Position numbers and translations under genes: made by a program | From: an uncultured Clostridia bacterium | GTDB taxonomy: Bacteria; Bacillota; Clostridia; UBA1212; UBA1255 | Direction: 5' to 3' | Length of the DNA: 64,000 bases | Assembly: GCA_904420095.1 (NCBI GenBank) | Contig: CAJFUB010000008.1 | Span: forward strand, 56,142-120,141 | The notes under the pieces: generated by a model | Database searches by the model: none | Seen by the model: the letters and a program-made list of their open reading frames with translations, nothing else | Told to the model about the DNA's origin: nothing | Shown here: one piece after another, positions 53,548 through 62,894 of the stretch | Layout of the letters: every line of letters starts with the position of its first letter | How positions within the stretch are numbered: position 1 is the stretch's first letter

Positions 53548-55419
53548 TCAGGCACGGCCGCCCTTGCGCCGTCCGTAAAGCTTTTTCACTTCCTGGCAGA
53601 TTACCCTTGCGGCGTATTCCGCCTCCTCTTCCGTATTCTGATAGGAAAAACTGATCCGCACAGCGCCGTCGATGACGTTCGGTGCATATCCCATCGCTGC
53701 AAGCGTCCGGCTTCTGTCTTTTTTATGGGAAGAGCACGCCGAGCCTACGGAAAGATAGACGCCTTTTGTTTCCACACTGTGCTGGAGGACCTCCGCTCTC
53801 AGCCCCGGGAACGCAACGTTCAGAATATACGGGGAGCAGACGGCTTCTGAAGAAACCAGAATACAGGAACGGATTTCTTCCTGCAGCGCGCGCCGGAAAA
53901 TGCCGTTTAATTTTACCGCGTGCGCATAATTTTCCTGAAGGTTTCCGCAAACCAGCTCGGCCGCTTTCGCAAGCCCTGCAATTCCGGGCAGATTTTCCGT
54001 TCCGGAGCGCAAGCCGTTTTCCTGGCCGCCTCCATAAAGCAAAGGCGTCATTTTGAGCTTGGAGTCGACATACAGGAAGCCGCTGCCGCGCGGTCCGTGA
54101 ATTTTATGTGCGCTGACGCTGAGCAGGCCGCATCCAAACTGCTTTACTGATACGGGCAGCTTTCCGTAGCTCTGCACGCAGTCCGTGTGAAGCACTGCAT
54201 TGGGATTGGCGGATTTCACAAGAGCGGAAATCTCGGAAAGCGGCTGGACCGCACCCGTTTCACTATTTACATGGCAAACGGAAACAAGAGCCGTTTCCGG
54301 CGTCATAAGGCTTTTTAAAGCCTCCAGATCGAGCAGCCCGTCGGACCTTACAGGAATTTCTCTGACTTCGTATCCTTTTTTCCCCAGAGCCGCCGCCGTT
54401 TCTGAAACGGAAGGATGCTCTGCCGCCGAAATCAGGATCTGCCGGCCGGCCCGCGGGTTCGCCTGCAGATATCCGCGAAGCGCCCAATTATTGCTTTCTG
54501 TTGCGCAGGAGGTAAAAAAGATTTCCTGCTCCTTCGCGCCGATCGTATCTGCAAGAAGCTTCCGGGATGCCCGCAGCTTCTTCTCGGCCTCCACACCCAG
54601 ATGGTGAAGAGAAGACGGGTTCCCGTACAGGAAGCGCGCAGCGGCGGACAGCTCCGCCGTTACGCGGTCATCCTGCCTTGTCGTTGCGCTGTTGTCAAAA
54701 TAAAAAACTTCGTTTTTCTGTTTTTGCTCGGCATATTTATCATACAGATCCGGGCGTTTTCGCTTTGTACGTTCTTCCGCCGCTCGGATCTGCCAGGCTT
54801 CGATTTCCTCATGCTTTCCGGAAAGCAGGATTTCCGGAACTTTTTTCCCTTCGATCTCGGCCGGGCGCGTATATTGCGGATATTCCAGCAGCATTCCGGA
54901 ATGGGATTCCCGTTCCGCCGAGCCCTCCGCCAGGACGCCCGGCAGAAGGCGCGCCACGCAGTCCGCCACCGCCATTGCCGGGATTTCCCCGCCGGTAAGT
55001 ACAAAATCCCCCAGAGAAATTTCTTCGTCAACGAATTCTTCTATGATCCGCTCGTCAATTCCCTCATAATGTCCGCATAAAAGCATCAGATTTTCTTTTC
55101 CCGCAAGACGTCTCGCCGTTTCCTGATCGAACGGTCTTCCCTGCGGGGAAAGGTAAATGAGATATGGTTTTTCTCCCGTGCAGGCGCGCGATACGCTCCG
55201 GATGCAGTCCGCAATGGGCTGGTACGCCATGACAAGCCCCGGTCCGCCGCCGTACGGATAATCGTCTACTTTTCCCTGCTTATTCGTCGTATAATCTCTG
55301 ATTTGATGACAGTCAATCTCTAATATGCCTTTCGAGATCGCCCGCGCGATGATGCTTTCCTGAAACGCCGCCCGCACCATATCCGGAAACAGCGTTAAAA
55401 TATCGACTCTCTTTATCAC
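53548..55419 (-). CDS. trmD: fusion of tRNA (m1G37) methyltransferase TrmD and cysteine desulfurase
   Basis: 623 aa in one frame. Residues 1 to about 233 are complete TrmD: trefoil-knot SAM site LLCGHYEGID (114-123) and SLGDFVLTGGE (135-145), and the C-terminal tRNA-binding part ending RPDLYDKYAEQ. Residues 237-623 are a complete NifS/IscS-like desulfurase: FYFDNSATT start, His334-335 region AAEHPSV, PLP Lys439 in SAHKIHGPRG, and sulfur-carrying Cys562 in GSACSSHKK. No start codon or ribosome site exists at the junction (about 54706-54730). It lies between rimM and thiI. The desulfurase half probably feeds ThiI. Confidence 0.92.
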   Translation of the reverse strand: MIKRVDILTLFPDMVRAAFQESIIARAISKGILEIDCHQIRDYTTNKQGKVDDYPYGGGPGLVMAYQPIADCIRSVSRACTGEKPYLIYLSPQGRPFDQETARRLAGKENLMLLCGHYEGIDERIIEEFVDEEISLGDFVLTGGEIPAMAVADCVARLLPGVLAEGSAERESHSGMLLEYPQYTRPAEIEGKKVPEILLSGKHEEIEAWQIRAAEERTKRKRPDLYDKYAEQKQKNEVFYFDNSATTRQDDRVTAELSAAARFLYGNPSSLHHLGVEAEKKLRASRKLLADTIGAKEQEIFFTSCATESNNWALRGYLQANPRAGRQILISAAEHPSVSETAAALGKKGYEVREIPVRSDGLLDLEALKSLMTPETALVSVCHVNSETGAVQPLSEISALVKSANPNAVLHTDCVQSYGKLPVSVKQFGCGLLSVSAHKIHGPRGSGFLYVDSKLKMTPLLYGGGQENGLRSGTENLPGIAGLAKAAELVCGNLQENYAHAVKLNGIFRRALQEEIRSCILVSSEAVCSPYILNVAFPGLRAEVLQHSVETKGVYLSVGSACSSHKKDRSRTLAAMGYAPNVIDGAVRISFSYQNTEEEAEYAARVICQEVKKLYGRRKGGRA

Positions 55420-55420
55420 G

Positions 55421-55981
55421 TTATTCTTCGCCGCTTTCTGCTCCGCCGTTCTCTTCGTATACTTCCCTCAATCCCGGCAGAAGAGAAACCGTGATTTCGC
55501 CCTTTTCCACGTCAACTGCCTTGATTACGTCTGCAATCGCCGGAATCCATATCGTTTTGTGGTCTGTTCCTGTAATCTCATAGATATCGTTTGCTCCCGT
55601 TGACTGGACTTCTGTCAGCGTGCCAAGCAGAGCTCCGTCTTCCTCTTTCACAGAGCAGCCGATCAGATCGCCGATAAAGTAAGTGTCCTTCGGCAGCTTA
55701 ACCGCTTTTTCCCGGGGGATCTCCAAAAACATTCCGCGAAGGAGCTCCGCCTTGTTTCGGTCGTCGATTCCGTACAGTCTCAGAAGCACCATGTTTCCCG
55801 ATGGTACTGCGGAAAGCACTTTATACGTCTTCGGACTTCCGCCGCTCCGCCGCTTCGGAACGAGCTCGACCTCTGTCAGAGAACAAAAGCGTATGGGATT
55901 ATCGGTCAAAGGCAGCACCTTGAGTGCGCCTTTGACGCCATGAACATTGACAATTTCACCGATTCTGATTCTGTTCAGCAA
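55421..55981 (-). CDS. rimM: 16S rRNA processing protein RimM
   Basis: 186 aa. N-terminal RimM beta-barrel begins IRIGEIVNVHGVKGALKVLPLTDNP; C-terminal PRC-barrel includes YFIGDLIGCSV and IWIPAIADVIKAVDVEKGEI. Assists 30S head assembly, binding S19. One base before the trmD fusion, in the canonical rpsP-khpA-rimM-trmD order. Confidence 0.95.
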   Translation of the reverse strand: MLNRIRIGEIVNVHGVKGALKVLPLTDNPIRFCSLTEVELVPKRRSGGSPKTYKVLSAVPSGNMVLLRLYGIDDRNKAELLRGMFLEIPREKAVKLPKDTYFIGDLIGCSVKEEDGALLGTLTEVQSTGANDIYEITGTDHKTIWIPAIADVIKAVDVEKGEITVSLLPGLREVYEENGGAESGEE

Positions 55982-56013
55982 AATCCGATGCCCTCCCGAT
56001 TTCAGACGGTCCG

Positions 56014-56241
56014 TCAGACAATATCGACGTATACCGATTTCGGTACGTTTCTCGATGCAGCTTTTGTGACCGTACGGAGTGCCTTTGCAATTTTTCCGTC
56101 CTTTCCGATCACTTTTCCCTTATCGTCATCCGCTACAGAAACCTTCAGCGTAATGCTTGTCTCGGATTCTTCCTCCTCGACGGACACCTGCTCCGGATGA
56201 TTTACGAGCTGCCGTACCACGATTTCCAAGAACTCTTTCAT
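56014..56241 (-). CDS. khpA: KH-domain RNA-binding protein KhpA
   Basis: 75 aa, one KH domain with the loop VIGKDGKIAKALRTVTKA (GKDG in place of GxxG). Partner of KhpB in Gram-positives, affecting cell length and RNA binding. Between rpsP and rimM. Confidence 0.93.
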   Translation of the reverse strand: MKEFLEIVVRQLVNHPEQVSVEEEESETSITLKVSVADDDKGKVIGKDGKIAKALRTVTKAASRNVPKSVYVDIV

Positions 56242-56261
56242 TGTAACGCTCCATTCCTCCG

Positions 56262-56513
56262 TTATGCTTCGGCATTAGCCTCGGCCGCTTTTTTGAGCAG
56301 CGACTTAACGGTATCTGTAGGCTGCGCGCCGTTTTTGATCCAATAATCCGCACGTTCGGAATCGATTTTGATTTCAGCGGGTTCCACCAAAGGATTGTAT
56401 GTTCCGATTTCTTCTATAAATCTTCCGTCCCTCGCATATTTCGATTCTGCAACCACTACTCTGTAAAACGGTGCTTTCTTTGCGCCCATCCTTCTGAGTC
56501 TGATTTTTACCAT
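56262..56513 (-). CDS. rpsP: 30S ribosomal protein S16
   Basis: 83 aa. Starts [20 protein letters not shown], then the conserved [14 protein letters not shown], and a short Ala-rich tail. Strong GGAGG upstream. Confidence 0.98.
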   Translation of the reverse strand: MVKIRLRRMGAKKAPFYRVVVAESKYARDGRFIEEIGTYNPLVEPAEIKIDSERADYWIKNGAQPTDTVKSLLKKAAEANAEA

Positions 56514-56548
56514 GTCGTTTCACCTCCGGTAATTTCTTGTATTTATAT

Positions 56549-57895
56549 TTACAGGAAAATATCAGGCATTTTTCCGCCGAACATTTTTCTGCCAATACCT
56601 CTTTTGCCCTTCCCGCCAAAGCGCTTCATCATAGCGCGCATTTCTTCGAACTGCTTCATCAGCCGGTTCACGTCCTGCACCGTTGTTCCGCTTCCCGCCG
56701 CAATTCTCTTCCTGCGGCTGGCGTTCAGCAGATCGGGGTTTCGTTTTTCCCGCTTCGTCATCGATTGTATGATCGCTTCGATTTTGACAAACTGCTTTTC
56801 GTCGATCTCCTCTTCTTTGATCTGTGCCGCTCCGGGAAGCAGCTTTAAGAGACCTCCGATCCCTCCCATTTTCTTGATCTGCTGAAGCTGATCCAGAAAA
56901 TCATCAAGCGTAAAGGTCTGTGTGGCAAGCTTTTTCTCAAGCTCCTCCGCTTTCTTCTCATCGTACAGCTCGACGGCCTTGTCAATCAGCGTGAGCACGT
57001 CTCCCATCCCGAGGATCCTGTCCGCCATCCGCTTGGGATAGAAAATTTCAAAGTCGTTGATTTTCTCTCCGCTGGATGCAAATTTAACGGGCTTTCCCGT
57101 GATCGCCCGGACGGAAAGCGCCGCTCCTCCCCGCGTATCGCTGTCGAGCTTCGACAGAATGATTCCCGTCACGGCAAGGCGTTCGTTAAACACCGCCGCA
57201 ACATTGGCCGCTTCCTGGCCCGTCATGGCGTCGATTACAAGTAATATTTCAGCCGGATTCACCGCCGATTTGATTTCGTCGAGCTCGTCCATCAGCGCTT
57301 CGTCGATCTGAAGGCGTCCGGCCGTGTCCACAATTACAACGTCATTTAAGCTTCTGAGCGCGCTTTTCACGGCATTTCTCGCAATGTCCGCCGCCTTTGC
57401 GCCGGGTTCTTCCGTATATACGGGAATATCGATCTGCCTGCCAAGCACCTGCAGCTGTTGAACCGCCGCCGGCCTGTAAATATCGCACGCTGCCATCAGC
57501 GGCTTTCTCCCTTGTTTTCTCAGATGCGCAGCCAGCTTTGCGCAGGCGGTCGTTTTACCGGTGCCCTGCAGTCCTACGAGCAGGATTACATTCGGAGGCG
57601 TTTTAGAAAGGTCCAGCTTATAATCGTCGGCGCCGAGCAGTCCCGTCAGCTCGTCGTCTACGATTTTCACAATCTGCTGCCCCGGGGAAAGGCTTTCCAG
57701 GACCTCCTGTCCTACCGCTTTTTCGGAAACGCGCGCAATAAAGTCCTTAACGACCTTATAATTGACGTCTGCCTCCAAAAGCGCCATCCGGATCTCCCGC
57801 ATGAACTCCTTGACGTCCTTCTCCGTAACGCGCGTCTGCCCTTTTAACCGTTTTATCGTCGCCTGCAGTTTTGCCGATAAGCTTTCAAATGCCAT
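56549..57895 (-). CDS. ffh: signal recognition particle protein Ffh
   Basis: 448 aa. N domain (1-85), GTPase G domain with LVGLQGTGKTTACAKLA, DTAGRLQIDEALM and KLDSDTRGGAAL, then the Met-rich M domain ending in MMKRFGGKGKRGIGRK. Binds 4.5S RNA and signal peptides for membrane targeting. Starts 12 bases after ylxM, the usual Bacillota pairing. Confidence 0.98.
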   Translation of the reverse strand: MAFESLSAKLQATIKRLKGQTRVTEKDVKEFMREIRMALLEADVNYKVVKDFIARVSEKAVGQEVLESLSPGQQIVKIVDDELTGLLGADDYKLDLSKTPPNVILLVGLQGTGKTTACAKLAAHLRKQGRKPLMAACDIYRPAAVQQLQVLGRQIDIPVYTEEPGAKAADIARNAVKSALRSLNDVVIVDTAGRLQIDEALMDELDEIKSAVNPAEILLVIDAMTGQEAANVAAVFNERLAVTGIILSKLDSDTRGGAALSVRAITGKPVKFASSGEKINDFEIFYPKRMADRILGMGDVLTLIDKAVELYDEKKAEELEKKLATQTFTLDDFLDQLQQIKKMGGIGGLLKLLPGAAQIKEEEIDEKQFVKIEAIIQSMTKREKRNPDLLNASRRKRIAAGSGTTVQDVNRLMKQFEEMRAMMKRFGGKGKRGIGRKMFGGKMPDIFL

Positions 57896-57906
57896 AGCAG
57901 CCCCTC

Positions 57907-58266
57907 TTATATCTTTGTGATGATCCTGAAAAGGTTCTTGTCGATCTGATCCAGCATATACAAATTCCCGCTCTGCATGCCGCTTCTGTCAATGAGCTGC
58001 AGATCCTCCTGAATCGTCTTCAGGTTCTGCCTGATCTCGCAAAAGCGTTCCAGCAGCTTCAGTTTTTCCTCGTATTCCGCCAAAGCCTTGCGGCCTCTTT
58101 TGATAAAATCATGCGCGCCCTGCCGGCTGATTCCCAGCTCTTCCGCGATTTCGGACAGGCTCAGATCCTGGTTGTAGTGCATATCCATGCACTTATATTG
58201 ACTTTCCGTAAGCAGCTGCCCATAAAAATCAAGCAGCATGCCGATCTCGTAAATATCTTCCGCCAT
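57907..58266 (-). CDS. ylxM: YlxM-like helix-turn-helix protein
   Basis: 119 aa from ATG 58266 (GGAGAGG upstream). Sigma-70 region-4-like fold: LLTESQYKCMDMHYNQDLSLSEIAEELGISRQGAHDFIKR. YlxM stimulates assembly or GTPase steps of the SRP in streptococci and is nearly always upstream of ffh. First gene of the ylxM-ffh-rpsP-khpA-rimM-trmD-thiI run. Confidence 0.93.
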   Translation of the reverse strand: MAEDIYEIGMLLDFYGQLLTESQYKCMDMHYNQDLSLSEIAEELGISRQGAHDFIKRGRKALAEYEEKLKLLERFCEIRQNLKTIQEDLQLIDRSGMQSGNLYMLDQIDKNLFRIITKI

Positions 58267-58294
58267 CGTTTTCCTCTCCGAATGCAAGCGCTTT

Positions 58295-58323
58295 AGAGCG
58301 TTTCCATGTAAAGGAAACGCTCT
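58295..58323 (-). promoter_or_regulatory. leader stem-loop of the ylxM-ffh operon
   Basis: AGAGCGTTTCC/GGAAACGCTCT perfect stem about 30 bases before the ylxM start. No T-run follows on either strand, so it looks like an RNA leader element rather than a terminator. Confidence 0.45.
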
Positions 58324-58673
58324 TTACAGAGAATACAGGAAACGGCTCCGCTTGTCAATAGGAAAATGAGAAATTTATTTTACCGTGCCGCTGACCAGGA
58401 AAGCCATCGTTTTCAGATCCCTTTCAAGCTTTTTGAGAGGCTCATTCAAGATTGCTTTCATACATGGAGCAATCCTTTCTTGGGCGCCAGTCCTCGGCGC
58501 TTTCCCGCCGGGAGGAGGGAATTTTCTTTTGCGGCTTTAATCTTTCTAAGGCGCGGAGCCCTTCATATCCGCAAGAAGGGTTTCCAGCTGAATACGGGAT
58601 TCAGGAGTTCCGCGTTTTATTTAGGATCTTCAATCAGCTATACCGATTATACAGATACGTCGCCGGCGGAAGC
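58324..58673. other. intergenic region without a supported gene
   Basis: About 350 bases between the ylxM leader and the GNAT stop. Two overlapping plus-strand frames are open, but neither has a ribosome site or family-like sequence. Nothing further can be supported. Confidence 0.4.
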
Positions 58674-59234
58674 CTACCACAGCTGATTCTCTCCTAATTC
58701 CAAAATGATATCCGTATTTTCAAAATCGGCTTTATGACGCTTCGCATCGGAAGAAAGAAACCTCATCATTGTGACTAAATTTAAGCTGTCGCTGCGAAAC
58801 GGCTTTTCCCTTGTTCCGCCTACAAGGCATGCGCCTTTCACTTCCTCCCAGCCGCCTCTGGTATATAAAGGAACTCTGTTTTTCTCGCACGTAAAAATAC
58901 TAATATCTGCGTGCTGAGCGATTATAAATTGCGCGGCCTTTTTTATTGTTTCAGATGCAAGCCCCCGGTTTTGCCAGCGGGGATGTGTTACAACCTCACT
59001 CAATCCATATGCCAGATACGTCCGTCCTTTGTGCAGAAGTATACTTTTTCTTACTCCCACATGGCAGATTACCGCATCCTGCTCTGCCAAAACAAAGGCG
59101 GTTACAAAAGTATCGGGGGCCGAGGGATACTCCTCCTCCGCGCCGCTTCCGGGCCATGCCGTATTTTCCAGGGCAATCATTTTTCTCACAAGCTCTGCAT
59201 CGCATCGTTCCTGTGGATATTGTATCCATATCAT
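58674..59234 (-). CDS. GNAT family N-acetyltransferase
   Basis: 186 aa. The acetyl-CoA site is in VVTHPRWQNRGLASETIKKA (residues about 100-120), with preceding beta strands AVICHVGVRKSI and YLAYGLSEV. A C-terminal extension (about residues 145-186) is present. Substrate unknown, may be an antibiotic or small amine. Precedes no obvious partner; the methyltransferase gene ends 24 bases upstream. Confidence 0.8.
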   Translation of the reverse strand: MIWIQYPQERCDAELVRKMIALENTAWPGSGAEEEYPSAPDTFVTAFVLAEQDAVICHVGVRKSILLHKGRTYLAYGLSEVVTHPRWQNRGLASETIKKAAQFIIAQHADISIFTCEKNRVPLYTRGGWEEVKGACLVGGTREKPFRSDSLNLVTMMRFLSSDAKRHKADFENTDIILELGENQLW

Positions 59235-59257
59235 ATCCGGCGCCTCGGTACGAAATA

Positions 59258-60022
59258 TTATTTGTTAATATAATAATAGATGAGAAAAACCTCGTGTCTT
59301 ACCGTAAACTGTTCGGGAAGAGACGAAAGCAGGCGCAGGTGACTGCTTTCAAATTCCGCAAAGGTTTTCTCGTCCATGGAAGCCAATACGCCGCGGCAGG
59401 CCTTGATTCTTCCGTGCCAGCTTTCGCGTGTGAAAGGAAGATCGACCAAAAAATTTTCCATATGCGGATCGTCGAAATAATGGATCTTTAAATCGCGGAT
59501 TGCCGAAGAACCGCCGTCCCAGGCGGGATTATATTGTTCCACCAGCGCATGAGAACGTCCCGCGACGGGATCCTCCGGCAGATAGCTCATATAAAGCTTC
59601 AGGAACAGTCCGCCCGGGCGGAGAATCTGTTTGATTTTAGGCACAATCCTTTTCGGATCGAAATACCAGAAGCATTGACAGGCCGTCACCGTATCAAATG
59701 AATTTTCTGGAAAATCGATTTCCTCCGCCGGACAGACTTCATATTGAATATTCGCAAGTTCCTTTGACAGACGTTTCGCCTCAGCAATCTGGTTTTCTGA
59801 AACATCTGCCGCGACAATTTCCGCCCCGTAGCACGCAAGTCCCCTGGGAATCACACCGGTTCCCGTGCCCAGGTCGAGCCAGCGGGAGCCTTTCGTTCCG
59901 ACTCCCAGGGAATACAGACGCTCGTAAAGCTCCTTCGGGTAAATATCGCGGTATGCCGCATATTCCCGAGAGGTCTTCCCAAAATCAAATTCTTGTCCGT
60001 TATCTACGAGGATTTTTTCCAT
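59258..60022 (-). CDS. class I SAM-dependent methyltransferase
   Basis: 254 aa. FGKTSREYAAYRDIYPKELYERL precedes motif I WLDLGTGTGVIPRGLA; then IVAADVSENQI, and QILRPGGLFLKLYMS. Resembles UbiE-like small-molecule methyltransferases. AGAAAGGAAAG lies upstream. Substrate unknown. Confidence 0.87.
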   Translation of the reverse strand: MEKILVDNGQEFDFGKTSREYAAYRDIYPKELYERLYSLGVGTKGSRWLDLGTGTGVIPRGLACYGAEIVAADVSENQIAEAKRLSKELANIQYEVCPAEEIDFPENSFDTVTACQCFWYFDPKRIVPKIKQILRPGGLFLKLYMSYLPEDPVAGRSHALVEQYNPAWDGGSSAIRDLKIHYFDDPHMENFLVDLPFTRESWHGRIKACRGVLASMDEKTFAEFESSHLRLLSSLPEQFTVRHEVFLIYYYINK

Positions 60023-60052
60023 CCGTCTTTCCTTTCTCTTCGAAAATTTCGT

Positions 60053-62092
60053 TTATTTTCCGAAGCCGCTGTCTAATATGGCGTAGATGTTTCTTGCGAT
60101 CGTATCGGGCGGGATCACCATTCCGCCGTAATTTCCGGTTACGCAGTTGAACGTATCGGGGAAGCAGCCGTCAAACAGGCCCTCGGCGTACGGCGCATAC
60201 GTTTCCGGCTTATTATGCGGCATCCAGCTTTCCTCCGTGTGATCTACGAGCCAGCGAATTCCCGCGGAAGTAATGCCGCGGTGGAAAAGATGCCAGTCAA
60301 TCGCGGGATCCTCTTCCGCCCAGTCGATTCCCCGGTCGCACGACATATTAAAAACCTGCAGCACCTCCCACTGGACGTGGTCGCGCACCCAGTTTGCAAA
60401 ATACCAGTCGCTCGAGCAAAGGCACGGCTTTGTATTATACAGCATCGGGATCTTCTCCGGCTGCCACAGATGCGTAAACGGAAGCAGGCTGCGGATCCAG
60501 TATACCGCTTTTCTGCGATACGCCTCGCTGCCAAGCACGCGGTAACCCTCGTAATAAGCGACGGCAGCCTGACCGGCGGCCAGCAGGTTGGGGGCGTGCA
60601 GCGGCGTCTCCCAATAATCGCCGCCCTCCGGCCGCATCATTCCCATGCAATAATCCAGAGCTCTGCGCGCCGCCTCTGTAAAAGAAGCGCGCTCGGCCCC
60701 CTCAGGCAGACCTTTTACGATGTCAAGCAGCTCCAGCGCCGCGGTGACGCACATGCTCAGCGCCGTGTCGCCTCCCTGCCCCATGGGCTCTGCGAACTCG
60801 CGCGCTACGACAAAATCGTCTTTTCCTTTATGTCTTCCGTCCGGTTCAAACGGGAACGCGCCGTCCTCCTGCTGCCAGGACAGAATTTCCCGGCCTCTGA
60901 GAATGCGCGCCTCCAGTTCGGGAGCGGCAGGCGAAGCCGGAGCCGCTTTGTCGCACCACTCGATTTTCGCCTTCAGCGCCTCGGCCGCAGCGCCGCCCCG
61001 CTCGCTTACATATCTCCGCAAAAAAACGGGAACGCCTTTTGAATAGCCCTGCTGCGGATTGCCGAAGCCGGCGCCATCCTTCCAAAGATTTGTGGCGTAA
61101 TGCATTGCAATTTTATCCAGCGCCGTAAGATAGCCTTCCCGCGTGTCGTCCTCCTGCGGCAAGGCCGGCAGCCCGTGACGGATTACCCAGTCGCACAGGG
61201 CATCCTGCGCATTTCCCTGACAGAGGAAGATTTCGCTTTCAAAACGCACCATCTGGCCAAGATGCATTTCGAGCGGCGGATCCGCGTAAATTTGATTTTC
61301 GTCGCGTTCGTCCTGCGCGGAAGGCACCATAAGACCGAACAGGCTGTTATCCGTTCTGTCTACGAAATTCGGCACCGCAAAGACCGGCTGTGCGAAATGC
61401 TTTCGGTAATTGAACCAGCGCGTCGCCCATTTTACAGGATTCCAGGCCAGTCCGATCGCCGTTCCGTCCTTTGAAAGCGTCATGCAGGGAATGGCAACCT
61501 TGTTCGGAACCGGCGCATATTTATGATACCACGGCTCACGGAACCAATCGCTTCCGCTGGACCACTCCGCGCCGGAAAGCCATTCCACCCCCGGCAGAAT
61601 CGCATCGTCCTTCGTCCCGCCGAACGCGCCCTCCCCGATCTTGAGCCAGGGACCGCGCAAATATTTTACGTACATGTTTTGCTTGGCTTCCAGTTCATGC
61701 CTGAGCTGGAGAATCGGACGATCTTTGCAAAGCGTAAGCGTTACGGTTCCCGTCAGGCATTCCTCGGTAAAAGGATAATGCATCCAGTTTGAAAACGACG
61801 TTCCGTCCAGCTTTTTCTGCACATTCATCGACGAAACGGAAAAGAGCAGCGTCTGATCGCCGTTTTCTTCGGTCCGAAGGAGATAGTCCTGCGCTTCCAG
61901 ACGCATCGGCAGCTCCTGATCGCGCACAAGCAGTTCTCCGAGGTGCTCCAGCACTCCCAGCAGCCTCCCCCGCGCGTCAAAAAGCTCTGCAAAGCCCCAG
62001 CCGCTGAGTCTTTTATACAATACGACTTCCATAAGTCCGTTTTTAAGGGTGACAGAGTCCCCCGTATAGCTGGCTTTTCTGTAATTCGGCAT
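60053..62092 (-). CDS. uncharacterised protein with probable alpha-toroid (six-hairpin) domain
   Basis: 679 aa, no signal peptide. The N-terminal ~280 residues look beta-rich (sugar-binding or supersandwich type: TLKNGLMEVVLYKRLSGWGFAELFD, LQLRHELEAKQNMYVKYLRGPW). The C-terminal half looks like an alpha/alpha barrel with repeated Trp/Asp/Glu-rich helices (QQEDGAFPFEPDGRHKGKDD, MGQGGDTALSMCVTAALELL, MRPEGGDYWETPLHAPNLLA), as in polysaccharide lyases and glycosidases. I infer a cytoplasmic carbohydrate-active enzyme; catalytic residues and substrate are not identified. Confidence 0.6.
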   Translation of the reverse strand: MPNYRKASYTGDSVTLKNGLMEVVLYKRLSGWGFAELFDARGRLLGVLEHLGELLVRDQELPMRLEAQDYLLRTEENGDQTLLFSVSSMNVQKKLDGTSFSNWMHYPFTEECLTGTVTLTLCKDRPILQLRHELEAKQNMYVKYLRGPWLKIGEGAFGGTKDDAILPGVEWLSGAEWSSGSDWFREPWYHKYAPVPNKVAIPCMTLSKDGTAIGLAWNPVKWATRWFNYRKHFAQPVFAVPNFVDRTDNSLFGLMVPSAQDERDENQIYADPPLEMHLGQMVRFESEIFLCQGNAQDALCDWVIRHGLPALPQEDDTREGYLTALDKIAMHYATNLWKDGAGFGNPQQGYSKGVPVFLRRYVSERGGAAAEALKAKIEWCDKAAPASPAAPELEARILRGREILSWQQEDGAFPFEPDGRHKGKDDFVVAREFAEPMGQGGDTALSMCVTAALELLDIVKGLPEGAERASFTEAARRALDYCMGMMRPEGGDYWETPLHAPNLLAAGQAAVAYYEGYRVLGSEAYRRKAVYWIRSLLPFTHLWQPEKIPMLYNTKPCLCSSDWYFANWVRDHVQWEVLQVFNMSCDRGIDWAEEDPAIDWHLFHRGITSAGIRWLVDHTEESWMPHNKPETYAPYAEGLFDGCFPDTFNCVTGNYGGMVIPPDTIARNIYAILDSGFGK

Positions 62093-62202
62093 TCTGATCA
62101 GCCTCCCGTTTTTAATTAGAATTTACTTGCTGCGGGTGATTATAGCATACGCTTTATAAAAGTACAAACCGAAAATTGCGGGGCTTCTTTTCTGTGAGAC
62201 GT

Positions 62203-62547
62203 TTACCGGACCGGCACATAGTCCAGCTCCGATTTTTGGTCTGTAGCCTCCAGCTTGAAAATAACAGGACGCAGCCCGTCGTTGCAGCTGCAGATTGCGA
62301 CGCCCGGAGTGCGGATCCAGTCTCCGTAATAAAAAACGCCCGTTCCCGCACCGTGCGCAAGTGCGAAAACATATTGATATATGGCTTTCCACGCCTCGTC
62401 GCAGAAGCCCTCCGGCTTGGCGTAATCGGCATAGAAAATTTGTCCCTCCTTCAGCATGGGACAGGCGGTTAATCCTTCCGCTCCGTATTCCGCGGCAAGC
62501 TCGCGATCCAGGGTTGTCTTCAGCACTGTAATTTTTACTTTGTTCAT
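62203..62547 (-). CDS. TIGR04076 family protein
   Basis: 114 aa from ATG 62547 with GGGAG seven bases upstream (the ATG at 62553 is too close). Conserved Cys residues in GLTACPMLKEGQ, EGFCDEAWKAIYQYVFALAHGAG and AICSCNDGLRPV define this small family of anaerobes. The pattern suggests metal or redox cofactor binding. Function unknown. Confidence 0.82.
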   Translation of the reverse strand: MNKVKITVLKTTLDRELAAEYGAEGLTACPMLKEGQIFYADYAKPEGFCDEAWKAIYQYVFALAHGAGTGVFYYGDWIRTPGVAICSCNDGLRPVIFKLEATDQKSELDYVPVR

Positions 62548-62654
62548 AGGCATTCTCCCGATATGTTTTTTATTTCATTCTGATTATACCTGTTCTTCCG
62601 GGAAAAGCAACGCCTCTTATTTATGGTAAAGTATGTATCGGCTCCGCTTTGCGG

Positions 62655-62894
62655 TCACGTGCCGATTTCCACAAACCAGCGTCCCTCCTGATAGTTCAGA
62701 AAAGTAACCTTTCCGGAGATTCGGATTCTATAGCGTGTTCCGTACCCGCCGCTTTGAAAGGCCGCATGGGAATTTCTGCTGAATACCCTGTCGATTTCAA
62801 AAATCCTGCCGTCGTGCCAGAGAACGGCGCGCGGTGTGATTTTGCCTTCGGTATTAAATTCTGCAATTACTGACACGTAAAGTTTTCTTGCCAT
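62655..62894 (-). CDS. small conserved beta-rich hypothetical protein
   Basis: 79 aa, predicted to be a small beta-barrel: alternating strands KLYVSVIAEFNTEGKITPRAV, WHDGRIFEIDRVF, GTRYRIRISGKVTFLNYQEGRWFVE. Sequence style is that of a conserved single-domain Clostridia protein, but I do not recognise a function. Ordinary codon use; free-standing. Confidence 0.55.
   Translation of the reverse strand: MARKLYVSVIAEFNTEGKITPRAVLWHDGRIFEIDRVFSRNSHAAFQSGGYGTRYRIRISGKVTFLNYQEGRWFVEIGT

Noticed and set aside
58366..58697. Two overlapping plus-strand frames of 81 and 106 codons
   Set aside because: No ribosome site, no recognisable motif, and no preference for either frame.
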